Assembly (NCBI RefSeq): GCF_900104475.1
Contig: NZ_FNJR01000004.1
Coordinates: 350,890 to 414,889, forward strand
From: Actinopolyspora xinjiangensis
GTDB taxonomy: Bacteria > Actinomycetota > Actinomycetes > Mycobacteriales > Pseudonocardiaceae
Length of the DNA stretch: 64,000 bases
Direction of reading: 5' to 3'
In this document: piece by piece, positions 38,155 through 50,386 of the stretch
How positions within the stretch are numbered: position 1 is the first letter of the stretch
Layout of the letters: the number at the start of each line of letters is the position of its first letter
Made by a program: the position numbers and the translations under genes
Notes under the pieces: generated by a model
The model's database searches: none
What the model was told of the DNA's origin: nothing
What the model saw: the letters and a program-made list of their open reading frames with translations, nothing else

Positions 38155-39999
38155 ATGCCCGAGTTGCGTTCCCGAACGACGACACACGGTCGAAACGCCG
38201 CAGGCGCCCGCTCGCTCTGGCGCGCCACCGGAATGACCGACGACGACTTCGGCAAACCGATCGTGGCGATCGCCAACTCCTTCACCCAGTTCGTACCGGG
38301 GCATGTTCACCTGCGCGACCTGGGCGAGGTGATCGCCGGAGCGGTTCGCGATGCGGGCGGCGTCCCGCGCGAGTTCCACACCATAGCGATCGACGACGGC
38401 ATCGCCATGGGACACGGCGGGATGCTGTACTCGTTGCCCTCCCGCGAGCTGATCGCCGACTCGGTGGAGTACATGGTCAACGGGCACCAGGCGGACGCGC
38501 TGGTGTGCCTGTCCAACTGCGACAAGATCACTCCGGGGATGCTCAACGCCGCCATGCGGCTGAACATCCCGACGGTCTTCGTCTCCGGCGGTCCGATGGA
38601 GGCGGGCAAGGCGGTCGTGGTCGACGGCGTGGCGCACGCGCCGACCGACCTGATCACCACGATCGCGGCGTCGGCGAACTCGCGGGTCGACGACGAAGGA
38701 CTGGGAGAGGTGGAGCGCTCGGCCTGTCCGACCTGCGGCTCCTGCTCCGGCATGTTCACGGCCAACTCGATGAACTGCCTGACCGAGGCCCTCGGCCTGG
38801 CGTTGCCCGGCAACGGCTCGACGCTGGCCACCCACCGGGCGCGGCGCGAGCTGTTCGAACGGGCGGGCAGCACGGTGGTCGAGCTCGCCGAACGGTGGTA
38901 CCGGCACGACGACGAGTCCGCGCTGCCGCGCTCGATCGCGAACAAGCGGGCCTTCGAGAACGCGCTGGCGCTGGACGTGGCGATGGGCGGCTCGACCAAC
39001 ACGGTGCTGCACACCCTGGCCGCCGCGCGGGAGGGCGAGATCGATTTCACCCTGTCCGACATCGAGGAGATCAGTCGGCGCGTGCCCTGCCTGGCCAAGG
39101 TCAGCCCGAACTCCAACTACCACATGGAGGACGTGCACCGGGCCGGTGGCATCACCGCGATCCTGGGTGAGCTCGACCGGGGCGGACTGCTCAACCGTGA
39201 GGTCCGCTCGGTGCACAGCCCGAGCCTGGCCGCCTGGCTGTCCGAGTGGGACGTACGCGGCGGATCCCCCTCCGAGCGAGCGATGGAACTCTTCCACGCC
39301 GCACCGGGCGGGGTCCGCACCACCGAGGCGTTCTCCACCGACAACCGATGGTCCACTCTGGACACCGACGCGGCGGAAGGATGCGTCCGCGACGTGGCGC
39401 ACGCCTACACCGCCGACGGCGGGCTCGCCGTGCTGCGTGGCAACCTGGCCGAGGACGGCGCCGTGGTCAAGACAGCGGGAGTCGACGAGGAGCTGTGGAG
39501 CTTCCGAGGGCCCGCGCGCGTGCTGGAGAGCCAGGAACAAGCCGTCTCGGCGATCCTCAACAGGGAGATCGAACCGGGTGAGGTGCTGGTGATCCGCTAC
39601 GAGGGACCGGCGGGCGGCCCCGGCATGCAGGAGATGCTGCACCCCACGGCTTTCCTCAAGGGAGCACGAATGGACCGCGAGTGCGCCCTGATCACCGACG
39701 GCAGGTTCTCCGGCGGCACCTCGGGACTGTCGATCGGGCACATCTCCCCGGAGGCGGCCAACGGCGGCGCGATCGGACTGGTGCGGGACGGCGACGAGAT
39801 CCGCATCGACGTACGCGAGCGCGCGCTCGAACTGCTGGTGGACGAACGAACACTGGCCGAACGCCGGGCGAAGATGGACAGCTCGGAGCACCCCTGGCGC
39901 CCGGTGGACCGACAGCGCCGGGTGAGTACGGCGCTGCGGGCCTACGCGAGCCTGGCCACTTCGGCGTCGTTCGGAGCGGTCCGGAGCATCGGCGGTTGA
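38155..39999 (+). CDS. ilvD: Dihydroxy-acid dehydratase, enterobacterial-type (long form)
   Basis: 614 residues from an ATG at 38155. It dehydrates dihydroxy acids to the 2-oxo acids of valine and isoleucine. Fe-S ligand candidates are Cys122 ([11 protein letters not shown]) and the cluster [10 protein letters not shown] at 191-200. It resembles the 616-residue E. coli type, with the linker [20 protein letters not shown] and C-terminal [19 protein letters not shown]. This differs from the gene at 61930-63669. It stands alone between the PH protein and DoxX, close to ilvBNC but on the opposite strand, and ends at a long hairpin. Confidence 0.95.
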   Translation: MPELRSRTTTHGRNAAGARSLWRATGMTDDDFGKPIVAIANSFTQFVPGHVHLRDLGEVIAGAVRDAGGVPREFHTIAIDDGIAMGHGGMLYSLPSRELIADSVEYMVNGHQADALVCLSNCDKITPGMLNAAMRLNIPTVFVSGGPMEAGKAVVVDGVAHAPTDLITTIAASANSRVDDEGLGEVERSACPTCGSCSGMFTANSMNCLTEALGLALPGNGSTLATHRARRELFERAGSTVVELAERWYRHDDESALPRSIANKRAFENALALDVAMGGSTNTVLHTLAAAREGEIDFTLSDIEEISRRVPCLAKVSPNSNYHMEDVHRAGGITAILGELDRGGLLNREVRSVHSPSLAAWLSEWDVRGGSPSERAMELFHAAPGGVRTTEAFSTDNRWSTLDTDAAEGCVRDVAHAYTADGGLAVLRGNLAEDGAVVKTAGVDEELWSFRGPARVLESQEQAVSAILNREIEPGEVLVIRYEGPAGGPGMQEMLHPTAFLKGARMDRECALITDGRFSGGTSGLSIGHISPEAANGGAIGLVRDGDEIRIDVRERALELLVDERTLAERRAKMDSSEHPWRPVDRQRRVSTALRAYASLATSASFGAVRSIGG

Positions 40000-40005
40000 A
40001 CCGGC

Positions 40006-40040
40006 CCCGTGGCCGGCGGGAGGTGCCCGCCGACCACGGG
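40006..40040. terminator. Bidirectional hairpin between ilvD and doxX
   Basis: CCCGTGG-x-CGGCGGG pairs with CCCGCCG-x-CCACGGG around a five-base loop, one mismatch in 15. It fills the gap between the two convergent stops. Confidence 0.7.
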
Positions 40041-40685
40041 TCACCGGAGCACGAACAGCACCACCGCGGCGGCCGCCACGGCCAGCAGCAGTCCGGTCAG
40101 GCCGCTGGCGACCGGGCGTCGGAACCAGACCCTCCCGTTGTCCGCGGCGACGCGCCCCGGCCCCGCGAACAGCAAGGCGAGGGCCACGGCACCGAGCACG
40201 GCGGGGTACTCGACGCCACCCGACTCGAGGAAGAAACCCTCCGAACGCTGCGTGAACACCGCGTTGAGCATCACCCCGAGCAGCCCGGCCGCCGCCAACG
40301 GCGTGAACAGCCCCAGGACCAGCAGGATACCGCCACCGAACTCCACACCCCCGGTGACGGCGGCCAGCAACCGGGGGTACCGGAAACCGAGGTCGGTCAA
40401 CATCCCGGCGGTGCCGTCCAGCCCCTGCCCGCCGAGCACGCCGAAGAGCTTCCGCGCACCGTGGGCGAGGAACACGCCTCCCAGCGCCAGGCGCAGCACC
40501 AGCAGCGCGAAGTCCGTACCGCCGCTCCACAGCCGACCGTTCACCGAATCCGCGAACTCGTCGTAGAGGTCGAGGTCGCGTTGCGGCGCCCGACCTTCAA
40601 GATCGGTGTAGGCATCGTCGTCGTAGTAGTCGAGTTCGACGGACCCGCCGTAGGGACGAGTGGGAGGTTCGTGCGCGCCGCTCAC
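40041..40685 (-). CDS. DoxX-family membrane protein
   Basis: 214 residues from a GTG at 40685 with GGAGGAGG five bases upstream. An acidic, Tyr-rich cytoplasmic stretch (DYYDDDAYTD, residues 18-27) precedes four predicted membrane segments starting LLVLRLALGGVFLAHGARKLFG, the DoxX hallmark. M. tuberculosis Rv3005c at the same position is a DoxX protein reported to work with superoxide dismutase and a thiol-resistance protein in an oxidoreductase complex; whether that holds here is unknown. Confidence 0.88.
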   Translation of the reverse strand: MSGAHEPPTRPYGGSVELDYYDDDAYTDLEGRAPQRDLDLYDEFADSVNGRLWSGGTDFALLVLRLALGGVFLAHGARKLFGVLGGQGLDGTAGMLTDLGFRYPRLLAAVTGGVEFGGGILLVLGLFTPLAAAGLLGVMLNAVFTQRSEGFFLESGGVEYPAVLGAVALALLFAGPGRVAADNGRVWFRRPVASGLTGLLLAVAAAAVVLFVLR

Positions 40686-40923
40686 CGTGGCCTCCTCCCC
40701 CGGAACGGTCCAACCACCCTGCTCCCCCCGGACATCACGGTGATATCGATCATCGGGATACCCGCCCGCGGCACCGGGGCGGTCGTCGTGGATTCGCACG
40801 GGCGAAAGGCTAGGACACATCCGGCAAAATGTGCGAGCTTTTCATAAAAATCGGTCGCGACACCTCGGCCGGATTCGCGGCACTCACTCCGGATTAACCC
40901 CCGACGCGATATGGTCTGCGGAC

Positions 40924-42117
40924 GTGGCAGTCCGAACCGGCGACCGACGCTCCGCTTCCCGTGCCGCGCACCGACGCACGGTGGCCGGGGTGGCGTTGCT
41001 CGCGGCCGCCCTGCTGGGGGGCTGCGCCGAGTTTCCCGACCAACACCCCGAGAGCTGGCGGGAACAACCCTCGTTGCGTCCGCAGGCGGGTCCCCAACCA
41101 CGGATCGAAGGACGCCAACAGCCCCCCGACGAAGGACAAACCGAGGCCTCTCCGCCCGAGAACGCCGAACCGGACGGCTGCGAGGACCCCGATCCCTCAG
41201 TCGTGGCGACCTGCCTGGGAGCCGTGGGGGACGTGGCCGTACTGCCCGGCGGTCGCGGCGCGCTCGTCGGCGAGCGCAGGACGGGCAGGATCATGCTGGT
41301 CGAGCCGGGGTCCGAGCCCCGCGAGCTGGCCCGCGTGGAGGTCGATCCCACGGGCGGGGGCGGACTGACCGGGCTCACGCTCTCGCCGAGCTACGCCGAG
41401 GACGGCCTCCTCTACGCCTACGCCACCACCCCCACCGACAACCGGGTGGTCCGCATAGCACCGGGCGATCCCCCCGAGCCGATCCTGACCGGCATTCCGC
41501 GCGGCTCCGGCCGCAACGCGGGGGGCATCGCGACGAGCGGCTCGGAGGCGCTGTTGGTGGCGACCGGCGACGCGGGTTCTCCCGCCGAGGCGGACGACCG
41601 CTCGGTGCTGGCGGGCAAGGTGCTGCGGATCGACACCTTCGGCGACCCCGCGCAGGACAATCCCGACCCCCGCTCGGCGGTGATCGCCACGGGCCTGCGG
41701 GCTCCGGGCGGAGTGTGCACCCGGCCGAACACATCCTCTTACTGGGTGACAGACCGGCTCCCGGAGCGGGATGTGCTCTACCGGGGTTCCCCCGGCGAAC
41801 GGTTGGGCTCACCCGCATGGTCCTGGCGGGATGGCCCGGGGGTCGCGGGCTGCGCCGCGAGTGAGGGGCTGCTCGTGGTGGCCCTGACCGACGCGTCGGC
41901 CGTCTACACCATGCGCCCCGGCCCCGAGGGGACGTTCACCGGCGAACCGGAACGGGCCCTCGAGGACGACTACGGACGACTCCGGGCGGCGACCAGCGGG
42001 CCGAACGGGATGCTGTGGCTCGGCACCTCGAACAAGGCGGGAGGAAAACCCGTGTCCAGTGACGACAGGGTGATCCGCATCCAACCCCCCAACGGGGGGA
42101 CCGCGGGCAAGGAATGA
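40924..42117 (+). CDS. lppZ: LppZ-like lipoprotein, glucose/sorbosone dehydrogenase beta-propeller
   Basis: 397 residues from a GTG at 40924. A lipoprotein signal peptide ends in the lipobox LLGGC (near residue 34), so the mature protein is anchored outside the membrane. A Pro/Glu-rich linker leads to a six-bladed quinoprotein-dehydrogenase-like propeller: VAVLPGGRGALVGERRTGRI, GLTLSPSYAEDGLLYAY, VLAGKVLRIDTFGDPA, ATGLRAPGGVCTRP. The catalytic role is unproven in the family. TATGGT eight bases before the GTG and no ribosome binding site suggest a leaderless mRNA. Position equals Rv3006. Confidence 0.85.
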   Translation: MAVRTGDRRSASRAAHRRTVAGVALLAAALLGGCAEFPDQHPESWREQPSLRPQAGPQPRIEGRQQPPDEGQTEASPPENAEPDGCEDPDPSVVATCLGAVGDVAVLPGGRGALVGERRTGRIMLVEPGSEPRELARVEVDPTGGGGLTGLTLSPSYAEDGLLYAYATTPTDNRVVRIAPGDPPEPILTGIPRGSGRNAGGIATSGSEALLVATGDAGSPAEADDRSVLAGKVLRIDTFGDPAQDNPDPRSAVIATGLRAPGGVCTRPNTSSYWVTDRLPERDVLYRGSPGERLGSPAWSWRDGPGVAGCAASEGLLVVALTDASAVYTMRPGPEGTFTGEPERALEDDYGRLRAATSGPNGMLWLGTSNKAGGKPVSSDDRVIRIQPPNGGTAGKE

Positions 42118-42189
42118 GCGCTCCCGCGCGAGCGTCCGCCGCGCGGGAGCACTGGCCCCGGCGCGCTCGTACCGCACCGGGGAGGCCAC

Positions 42190-43698
42190 TCACTGCTGGC
42201 CGCAGGCGGCCAGCACCAGTTCCCGGACGCGCTTGGCGTCCGCCTGCCCCTGGGTGGCCTTCATGACGGCCCCCACGATCGCTCCGGCGGCCTGCACCTT
42301 GCCGCCACGGATCTTCTCCGCCGCGTCGGGCTGGGCAGCCAACGCCTCGTCCACCGCCGCCTGCAGCGAGGAGTCGTCGGAGACGACCTCGATACCGTCG
42401 GCCGCGACCACCTCGTCGGGGTCGCCCCTGTCGTCGAGCACGCCGTCCACGACCTGGCGGGCCAGCTTGTGCGTCAGTTTGCCCTCGGCGACCAGTTCGA
42501 TGACCCGGGCCACCTGGGCGGGCGTGACCGAGAGCTCGGCGAGCTCCACACCGCGCTCGTTGGCCCGCTGGCTCAGGTAGGCCACCCACCACGAACGGGC
42601 CTCCGACGGAGGCGCGCCCGCGTCCACCGTGGCCGCGACGAGGTCCAGCGCCGACGCGTTGACCAGGTCGCGCAGCTCCTCGTCGGAGAGTCCCCACTGC
42701 TCCTGGACGCGCTTGCGGCGCTCCCAGGGCATCTCGGGAAGCGTGCCCCGCAGCCGCTCCACCCACTCCCGCGAAGGGGCGATCGGTACCAGGTCGGGCT
42801 CGGGGAAGTAGCGGTAGTCCTCTGCCTCCTCCTTGCGCCTGCCCGAGGAGGTCTCACCGGAGGACTCGTCGAAGTGCCTGGTCTCCTGGATGATCTCGGA
42901 GCCGTTGACCAGCAGGGATGCCTGCCTGCGCATCTCGAAGCGCACCGCGCGCTCGATGCTGCGGAACGAGTTGACGTTCTTCGTCTCGGTGCGTGTACCG
43001 AACTCGCCGGAGCCCTTCGGGCTCAACGAGACGTTGGCGTCGCAGCGCAACGAACCCTGGTCCATGCGGACGTCGGAAACACCCATCGAACGCAGCAGAT
43101 CCCGCAGGGCGGTGACGTAGGCGCGGGCCACCTCGGGAGCACGTTCGCCCGCCCCGGTGATCGGCTTGGTGACGATCTCGATGAGCGGCACACCGGCACG
43201 ATTGTAGTCCAGCAGCGAGTGCTCGGCACCGTGAATCCTGCCGGTCGCACCGCCCACGTGCAACGACTTGCCGGTGTCCTCCTCCATGTGGGCGCGCTCG
43301 ATGCCCACCCGGAAGACCTCGCCGTCGTCGAGCACGACGTCGAGACCGCCGTCGAACACGATCGGCTCGTCGTACTGCGAGGTCTGGAAGTTCTTGGGCA
43401 TGTCCGGGTAGAAGTAGTTCTTCCGCGCGAACCTGCACCACTCGGCCACCTGGCAGTCCAGGGCGAGACCGATCCGGACCGCCGACTCCACGGCCGTGCC
43501 GTTGACGACCGGGAGCGCGCCCGGCATCCCCAGACAGACCGGGCAGACCCGGCTGTTGGGTTCGGCGCCGAACTCGTTGGCGCAGCCGCAGAACATCTTG
43601 GTGGCGGTGGAGAGCTCGACGTGCACCTCGAGACCGAGCACCGGGTCGAAACGTCGCAGAACCTCGTCGTAGTCCATGATCTCGGCGACCGCTGTCAT
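42190..43698 (-). CDS. gatB: Aspartyl/glutamyl-tRNA amidotransferase subunit B
   Basis: 502 residues from an ATG at 43698. GatB phosphorylates the mischarged Glu-tRNA-Gln and, with GatA ammonia, makes Gln-tRNA-Gln. The cradle domain shows [20 protein letters not shown] and a zinc site formed by CGC and CPVCLGMPG; the YqeY-like tail (residues 350-502) binds tRNA. The start overlaps the stop of the small membrane-protein gene by four bases (ATGA), so it is the last gene of gatC-gatA-X-gatB. Confidence 0.97.
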   Translation of the reverse strand: MTAVAEIMDYDEVLRRFDPVLGLEVHVELSTATKMFCGCANEFGAEPNSRVCPVCLGMPGALPVVNGTAVESAVRIGLALDCQVAEWCRFARKNYFYPDMPKNFQTSQYDEPIVFDGGLDVVLDDGEVFRVGIERAHMEEDTGKSLHVGGATGRIHGAEHSLLDYNRAGVPLIEIVTKPITGAGERAPEVARAYVTALRDLLRSMGVSDVRMDQGSLRCDANVSLSPKGSGEFGTRTETKNVNSFRSIERAVRFEMRRQASLLVNGSEIIQETRHFDESSGETSSGRRKEEAEDYRYFPEPDLVPIAPSREWVERLRGTLPEMPWERRKRVQEQWGLSDEELRDLVNASALDLVAATVDAGAPPSEARSWWVAYLSQRANERGVELAELSVTPAQVARVIELVAEGKLTHKLARQVVDGVLDDRGDPDEVVAADGIEVVSDDSSLQAAVDEALAAQPDAAEKIRGGKVQAAGAIVGAVMKATQGQADAKRVRELVLAACGQQ

Positions 43699-43889
43699 TC
43701 TCGTTCCGCCTTACGTACCTCGCGAACAGCCAACGCCACTCCGGTGATCAGCCCGAGGACGGTGACGATCGCGTCTGCCATCACCAGCCGGTCGTTGTCC
43801 TTGCGCGCCTGGCGGATCTTCGCCCGCAGACCGATGCCGCGGGACAACTCCGCTCCGACGGCGAGCAGCGCTCGCAACTTGGGATTCAT
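43695..43889 (-). CDS. Small membrane protein inside the gatCAB operon
   Basis: 64 residues, [20 protein letters not shown] at the start, then a basic, charged middle ([15 protein letters not shown], residues 21-35) and one membrane segment ([20 protein letters not shown], residues 36-55) with a charged tail. Its ATG overlaps the gatA stop by one base (TGATG) and its stop overlaps the gatB start (ATGA), so it is tightly coupled to both subunits. I do not recognise a family. The reading frame is clearly used: overlaps on both sides leave no room otherwise. Function unknown; a membrane tether for the amidotransferase is one idea. Confidence 0.75.
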   Translation of the reverse strand: MNPKLRALLAVGAELSRGIGLRAKIRQARKDNDRLVMADAIVTVLGLITGVALAVREVRKAERE

Positions 43890-45436
43890 CAGGCGACCTC
43901 CAGCCGAGGAACGCGATCGAGCAGGGGAACTTCCGAAGCCGCGTCCCGTGCGGCCTCGTAGGCGGCACCCACACGGTAGAGCCGGTCGTCGGCCATCGGC
44001 GGCGCCATGATCTGCAGCCCCACGGGCATCCCGTCCTCGGCGGAAAGTCCCGAGGGCACGCTCATGGCGGCGTTGCCCGCGAGGTTGCTCGGGATGGTGC
44101 ACAGGTCGGCCAGGTACATGGCCATCGGGTCGTCGACGCGCTCCCCGATGCGGAACGCGGTCGTGGGGGTCGTGGGGGACACCAGCACGTCCACCTGCGC
44201 GAAAGCGGCCTCGAAGTCCCTGGTGATCAGGGTACGCACCTTCTGCGCCTGGCCGTAGTAGGCGTCGTAGTAGCCGGAGGACAGCGCATAGGTGCCGAGC
44301 ATGATCCGCCGCTTGACCTCGGGGCCGAAACCCTGCTCCCGGGTCAGCGACATGACCTCCTCGGTACTGCGCGTGCCGTCGTCGCCGACCCGCAGGCCGT
44401 AGCGCATGGCGTCGAACCGCGCGAGGTTGGAGGAGCACTCGCTGGGCGCGATCAGGTAGTAGGCGCCGAGGGCGTACTCGAAGTGCGGACAGGAGACCTC
44501 GACGACCTCGGCACCGAGCGAGGTCAGGGTGTCCACGGCCGCGCGGAACGAGTCCCGCACGCCCTGCTGGTAGCCCTCCCCGCCGAACTCGCGGACGACG
44601 CCCACCCGCACGCCGCGCAGGTCACCCGTGGCGCCCTCGCGGGCGGCGGCGGTCACCTTCGGGACCGGCGCGTCCACCGAGGTGGAGTCCATCGGATCGT
44701 GCCCGGCGATGACCTCGTGCAGCATCGCGGTGTCGAGCACGGTGCGCCCGCACGGTCCCGCCTGGTCCAACGAGGAGGAGAAGGCGACCAGGCCGTAGCG
44801 GGAGACCCCGCCGTAAGTGGGCTTGACCCCCACGGTGCCGGTGACCGCGGCGGGCTGACGGATGGAACCGCCGGTGTCGGTGCCGATCGCCAGCGGGGCC
44901 TCGAAGGCCGCCAGCGCCGCGGAGGAGCCTCCGCCGGAGCCGCCGGGAACGCGGTCGGTGTCCCACGGGTTGCGGGTCGGCCCGAACGCGGAGTTCTCCG
45001 TGGAGGAGCCCATCGCGAACTCGTCCATGTTGGTCTTGCCGAGGATCACCACCCCCGCGGCCCGGAGCCTGGCGGCCACGGTCGAGTCGTACGGCGGCGT
45101 CCATCCCTCGAGCATCCTGGAGCCGCAGGTGGTCGGCATGTCCGTGGTGGTGAGCACGTCCTTCAGCGCCAGCGGGACGCCCGCCAGCGGCGAGGGCGGT
45201 GTACCGTCGGCGCGCTCCTCGTCGGCACGGCTCGCGGCCGCCAGGGCCGCCTCGCGGTCCACGTGCAGAAAAGCGTGCACCGCCGGTTCGAGCGCCTCGA
45301 GACGGTCCAGATGCGCGCGGGTGACCTCGACGGCGGAGACCTCGCCCGCGGCTATCTTGGCTGCCAGTTCTGAGGCGGTGAGACCGGTCAGTTCGGTCGG
45401 CCCCGACCCCTCGGGGCCGGATGTGGTCGAGGTCAT
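43889..45436 (-). CDS. gatA: Aspartyl/glutamyl-tRNA amidotransferase subunit A
   Basis: 515 residues from an ATG at 45436, five bases after GAGGAGG and overlapping the gatC stop. GatA is the amidase-signature glutaminase that delivers ammonia. The Ser-cisSer-Lys triad lies in [10 protein letters not shown] (Lys near residue 93), [15 protein letters not shown] and [13 protein letters not shown]. Length is normal. Translation is coupled to gatC in front and to the small membrane protein behind. Confidence 0.97.
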   Translation of the reverse strand: MTSTTSGPEGSGPTELTGLTASELAAKIAAGEVSAVEVTRAHLDRLEALEPAVHAFLHVDREAALAAASRADEERADGTPPSPLAGVPLALKDVLTTTDMPTTCGSRMLEGWTPPYDSTVAARLRAAGVVILGKTNMDEFAMGSSTENSAFGPTRNPWDTDRVPGGSGGGSSAALAAFEAPLAIGTDTGGSIRQPAAVTGTVGVKPTYGGVSRYGLVAFSSSLDQAGPCGRTVLDTAMLHEVIAGHDPMDSTSVDAPVPKVTAAAREGATGDLRGVRVGVVREFGGEGYQQGVRDSFRAAVDTLTSLGAEVVEVSCPHFEYALGAYYLIAPSECSSNLARFDAMRYGLRVGDDGTRSTEEVMSLTREQGFGPEVKRRIMLGTYALSSGYYDAYYGQAQKVRTLITRDFEAAFAQVDVLVSPTTPTTAFRIGERVDDPMAMYLADLCTIPSNLAGNAAMSVPSGLSAEDGMPVGLQIMAPPMADDRLYRVGAAYEAARDAASEVPLLDRVPRLEVA

Positions 45437-45735
45437 CACGCCTCCTCGTTCAGAATCCTCGGTACGCGGAACCTGTTCTCCTCGGTGGCCGGGGCCCCGG
45501 CGAGCGCCTGCTCGCGGGACAGCCCGTCGCGTACCTCGTCCGTTCGGAAAACATTGGTGACCGGCACCGCGTGCGACGTGGGCGGTATGTCGTCGGCGGC
45601 CACCTCACCCACCCTGGCGACCGCGTCGAGGATCACGTCCAGCTGGCCTGCGAACGTGTTCAGCTCTTCCTCGGAGACGGCCAGCCGTGCCAGGCCGGCG
45701 AGGTGTGCCACCTCGTCACGGGAGATCGTGGACAA
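45436..45735 (-). CDS. gatC: Aspartyl/glutamyl-tRNA amidotransferase subunit C
   Basis: 99 residues from a TTG at 45735 with AGGGGG upstream. GatC wraps around GatA and stabilises the complex. The sequence [20 protein letters not shown] with [19 protein letters not shown] and the C-terminal [10 protein letters not shown] are typical. It is the first gene of the operon; its stop overlaps the gatA ATG (TGATG). Confidence 0.95.
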   Translation of the reverse strand: MSTISRDEVAHLAGLARLAVSEEELNTFAGQLDVILDAVARVGEVAADDIPPTSHAVPVTNVFRTDEVRDGLSREQALAGAPATEENRFRVPRILNEEA

Positions 45736-46155
45736 TGCGCGGACCCCCTGATCGTGTCCGGTTCGTTGGGGTATCCGGTCGGTTTCCGGCTACCACGTGT
45801 GCTGGTGTCGAAGGCCTGTTCCGCGACCCGCGCGGTACGGGGAACGTGCCGACGCGGAAACGGTGTCAGCCGTCCCGCACCTGCCGATCGCTGAACCGAT
45901 TCGATCGGACCGCCGAACAAGCTCCGAGAGGTGGCAACGAGTCTATGGGCAGCGGTCACGAGCGCCGACGGGTGGTCACACCCGGGCATCGAGATCGTTT
46001 CGGGCCGGTTCGCACGCCGCCGTGCCGCCCCGGTGGGCCCTCGTGTCTGCCACAATTTGGCCGGTCCGCTCCACACGACGGCTCGAGCCGCACGTGCGAA
46101 CCGGTCCGGCGCGGACGGCGAGGTGCCGCGCACGATGCTGGAGGCGTGAAAACCG
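45736..46155. other. Divergent intergenic region, gatC / ACT gene
   Basis: 420 bases with no convincing gene. A 72-codon frame at 45931-46149 (plus strand) ends just before the ACT gene but looks like noise. It should contain both promoters; I found no strong -35/-10 pair. Confidence 0.4.
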
Positions 46156-46809
46156 GTGTCCTTCCTCATCCGGGTCCAGGTTCCGGACCGTCCCGGCACG
46201 CTCGGGTCGGTGGCTAGCGCACTTGGCGAGATCGGGGCCGACATCCTCAGTGTGGACGTGGTCGAGCGCAGCAGCGAGGCCGCGATCGACGACCTCATCG
46301 TCGAGCTGCCGTCGGGCAGACTGCCGGACGTGCTGATCACGGCCGCCGAGTCGGTGGAGGGCGTGCGGGTGGACGCGGTGCGTCCCTATGCCGGGATACT
46401 GGACACCCACCGCGAGCTGGAACTGGTCGAGGAGATCGCCGCCGAACCGGCGCGGGGGCTGCAGCTGTTCGCCGAGGGCGTCCCCAGGATCATCCGCTCC
46501 GGCTGGGCGATGATCTTCGGAAACCGCGCGGGCGGGGCAGAACACCTGGCCGCCAGCACCTCGGCGCCGGAGGACGAACACCTGCGTCTGCCGTGGATGC
46601 CGTTACCCAGGGCGACAGTGCTGGACGGGGACGACTCCTGGGTGCCCGACACCTGGAGGGAGCTGGCGACCGAACTGGCCGCCACCCCGATAGGCAAGCC
46701 GGACCTGGTGCTGCTGGCGGGCAGACCGGGTGGGCCGGTGTTCCGCACCTCAGAGGTCGCCCGGCTGGCACACCTGGCGGGCATCGTCTCGGTGGTGCTG
46801 GACAGCTGA
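46156..46809 (+). CDS. ACT-domain protein (Rv3013-like)
   Basis: 217 residues from a GTG at 46156; GGAGG lies 11 bases upstream. The N-terminal ACT domain (FLIRVQVPDRPGTLGSVASA, residues 3-75) would bind an amino acid. The rest (RGLQLFAEGVPRIIRSGWAM; ATPIGKPDLVLLAGRPGGPV) is a conserved actinobacterial extension without known fold that I can name. The gene keeps the position between gatC and ligA seen in M. tuberculosis. A link to amino acid sensing beside GatCAB is a guess. Confidence 0.8.
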   Translation: MSFLIRVQVPDRPGTLGSVASALGEIGADILSVDVVERSSEAAIDDLIVELPSGRLPDVLITAAESVEGVRVDAVRPYAGILDTHRELELVEEIAAEPARGLQLFAEGVPRIIRSGWAMIFGNRAGGAEHLAASTSAPEDEHLRLPWMPLPRATVLDGDDSWVPDTWRELATELAATPIGKPDLVLLAGRPGGPVFRTSEVARLAHLAGIVSVVLDS

Positions 46810-46876
46810 GGCCCGCGACCGGTTCCCGCGCGTTCGAAGGGGATCGTGCCCGACGGTCCACCTCACCGTGGAGATC

Positions 46877-47377
46877 TCACCGCCGGATGCGCAGGGCGAA
46901 GGCGAGCAGGCACACCCCGGGGACCGGCTGCCAGTCGTCCTCGGGGACCCGGTGGAATCCCATCCGGCGGTACAGCCCGTGGGCGACCGCCATCGAGCTG
47001 TCGCTGTACAGCACGACCCGCTCCCAGCCTTCCGAACCGGCGAGGTCGAGCACCCGACCGACCAGTGCTCTGCCGATCCCGTCCCCGGCCGCTTCCGGAG
47101 CCACGGCCAGCATCCGGAACTCCAGGTCACCGGGGCGCGCGAGCTCGGTGTACTCGCCGCCGTGGCGCGCCACCGTGACCGTGCCGCACACCTCCTCGCC
47201 GCGGGCAGCCACCAGCAGCTCCGCCTTGGCGGCACGATCGGCGGCATCACGCAGCACCGGAAGGTAGTGGGTATTGTCGGGGGCGATGTGTCCGCCCGCC
47301 AGGTAGGCCCGCGCCGTCAGCTCGCCGACGGTGTCGAACTCGGTGGGCAGCGCCCGCCTGATGGTCACGGTTTCCAC
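46877..47377 (-). CDS. GNAT-family N-acetyltransferase
   Basis: 166 residues from a GTG at 47377, chosen because TAATAT lies exactly seven bases upstream and no ribosome binding site exists. A GTG at 47401 would place the -10 box inside the gene. The acetyl-CoA fold is shown by FRMLAVAPEAAGDGIGRALV and YSDSSMAVAHGLYRRMGF. Substrate unknown. It sits 48 bases beyond the ligA stop on the same strand, yet appears to have its own promoter. Confidence 0.82.
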   Translation of the reverse strand: METVTIRRALPTEFDTVGELTARAYLAGGHIAPDNTHYLPVLRDAADRAAKAELLVAARGEEVCGTVTVARHGGEYTELARPGDLEFRMLAVAPEAAGDGIGRALVGRVLDLAGSEGWERVVLYSDSSMAVAHGLYRRMGFHRVPEDDWQPVPGVCLLAFALRIRR

Positions 47378-47425
47378 GCGTCCGATATTACTGTCGGCCA
47401 CGAGCGTCGCTCGCCGGCACGCCCC

Positions 47426-49636
<2,211 letters not shown>

Positions 49637-49672
49637 CTAACCAGCGCCTCCGACAACGGCGCGTTCGACCGG

Positions 49673-50386
49673 TTACCGGTGCCCCCGCTCGGTGTCGGGG
49701 GGCTCGGTGCCTTCGGTGTCGAAGACGCGAACCCGGTCGCGGAAGGCGACCAGATCGACCGCGTTCTCGGGCAGCCGCTCGGCGGTCTCCACCCGGCCGA
49801 TCCGATCGGCCGCCAACTTCTCCCCCAGTGCGGCGTGCAGCGGCAGGAAGGTCAGCGCCTCCCGCTCGTTGCCCGCCAGCTCGGCGAAACCGGGGTGGTA
49901 GACCGCGACGTCGACCAGGTGCCTGGCTTCGTCGAACCGCGCCGAGACGCGCACTTCCTCCAACGGGTAGCGCCGACCGCCCAGGTTGACGGTCACTTCC
50001 CTCGGATCGGGGACCGGTGGTACCGCATCGTGGTATTCCCAGAGGGAGTCCGGGGCTGGTGCGGCCGCCCGCCACGCGTCGGTGTAGACCCGCAACCGGG
50101 GGTCGGCCTGGGCGGTGATCACCAACGCGTAGATGGCCTCACGACCCCGCTCGATCGAGAAGTGCAGCCCGGGGTGCAGCAGCGCGACGGCCTCCGCGAT
50201 CTGGTGGTCGACCCGCTGCGGGACCCCGTCACCGAGCGCCGATCCCACTTGCGGCAGCAGTTCCTCCCAGCGTCGCCAGAACAGCTCCGCTCGCCGCGCG
50301 GCCTCGGTGGACTCGTCGTGGCCGGTCGAGCTCGCCGCCGAACCGGTCCGCCGCCCGAACCCGAGCAGTCGACGCAGCAATCCCAT
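49673..50386 (-). CDS. Conserved hypothetical protein coupled to DUF6461 gene
   Basis: 237 residues from an ATG at 50386, which overlaps the stop of the gene in front (TGATG) and follows GGAGAG. No family recognised. It has a basic N-terminus (GLLRRLLGFGRR), a helical region (FWRRWEELLPQVGSALGD, then IAEAVALLHPGLHFSIERGR), and late beta-rich parts (VTVNLGGRRYPLEEVRVSAR; DLVAFRDRVRVFDTEG). No membrane segment or signal. Coupling suggests the two proteins act together. Confidence 0.7.
   Translation of the reverse strand: MGLLRRLLGFGRRTGSAASSTGHDESTEAARRAELFWRRWEELLPQVGSALGDGVPQRVDHQIAEAVALLHPGLHFSIERGREAIYALVITAQADPRLRVYTDAWRAAAPAPDSLWEYHDAVPPVPDPREVTVNLGGRRYPLEEVRVSARFDEARHLVDVAVYHPGFAELAGNEREALTFLPLHAALGEKLAADRIGRVETAERLPENAVDLVAFRDRVRVFDTEGTEPPDTERGHR

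Noticed and set aside
38149..40530. A 793-codon minus-strand frame over ilvD
   Set aside because: His/Gln/Arg-rich and antisense to a clear dihydroxy-acid dehydratase.
45931..46149. 72-codon plus-strand frame before the ACT gene
   Set aside because: It ends on the ribosome-binding region of the ACT gene, but composition is random-like and no ribosome binding site is convincing.
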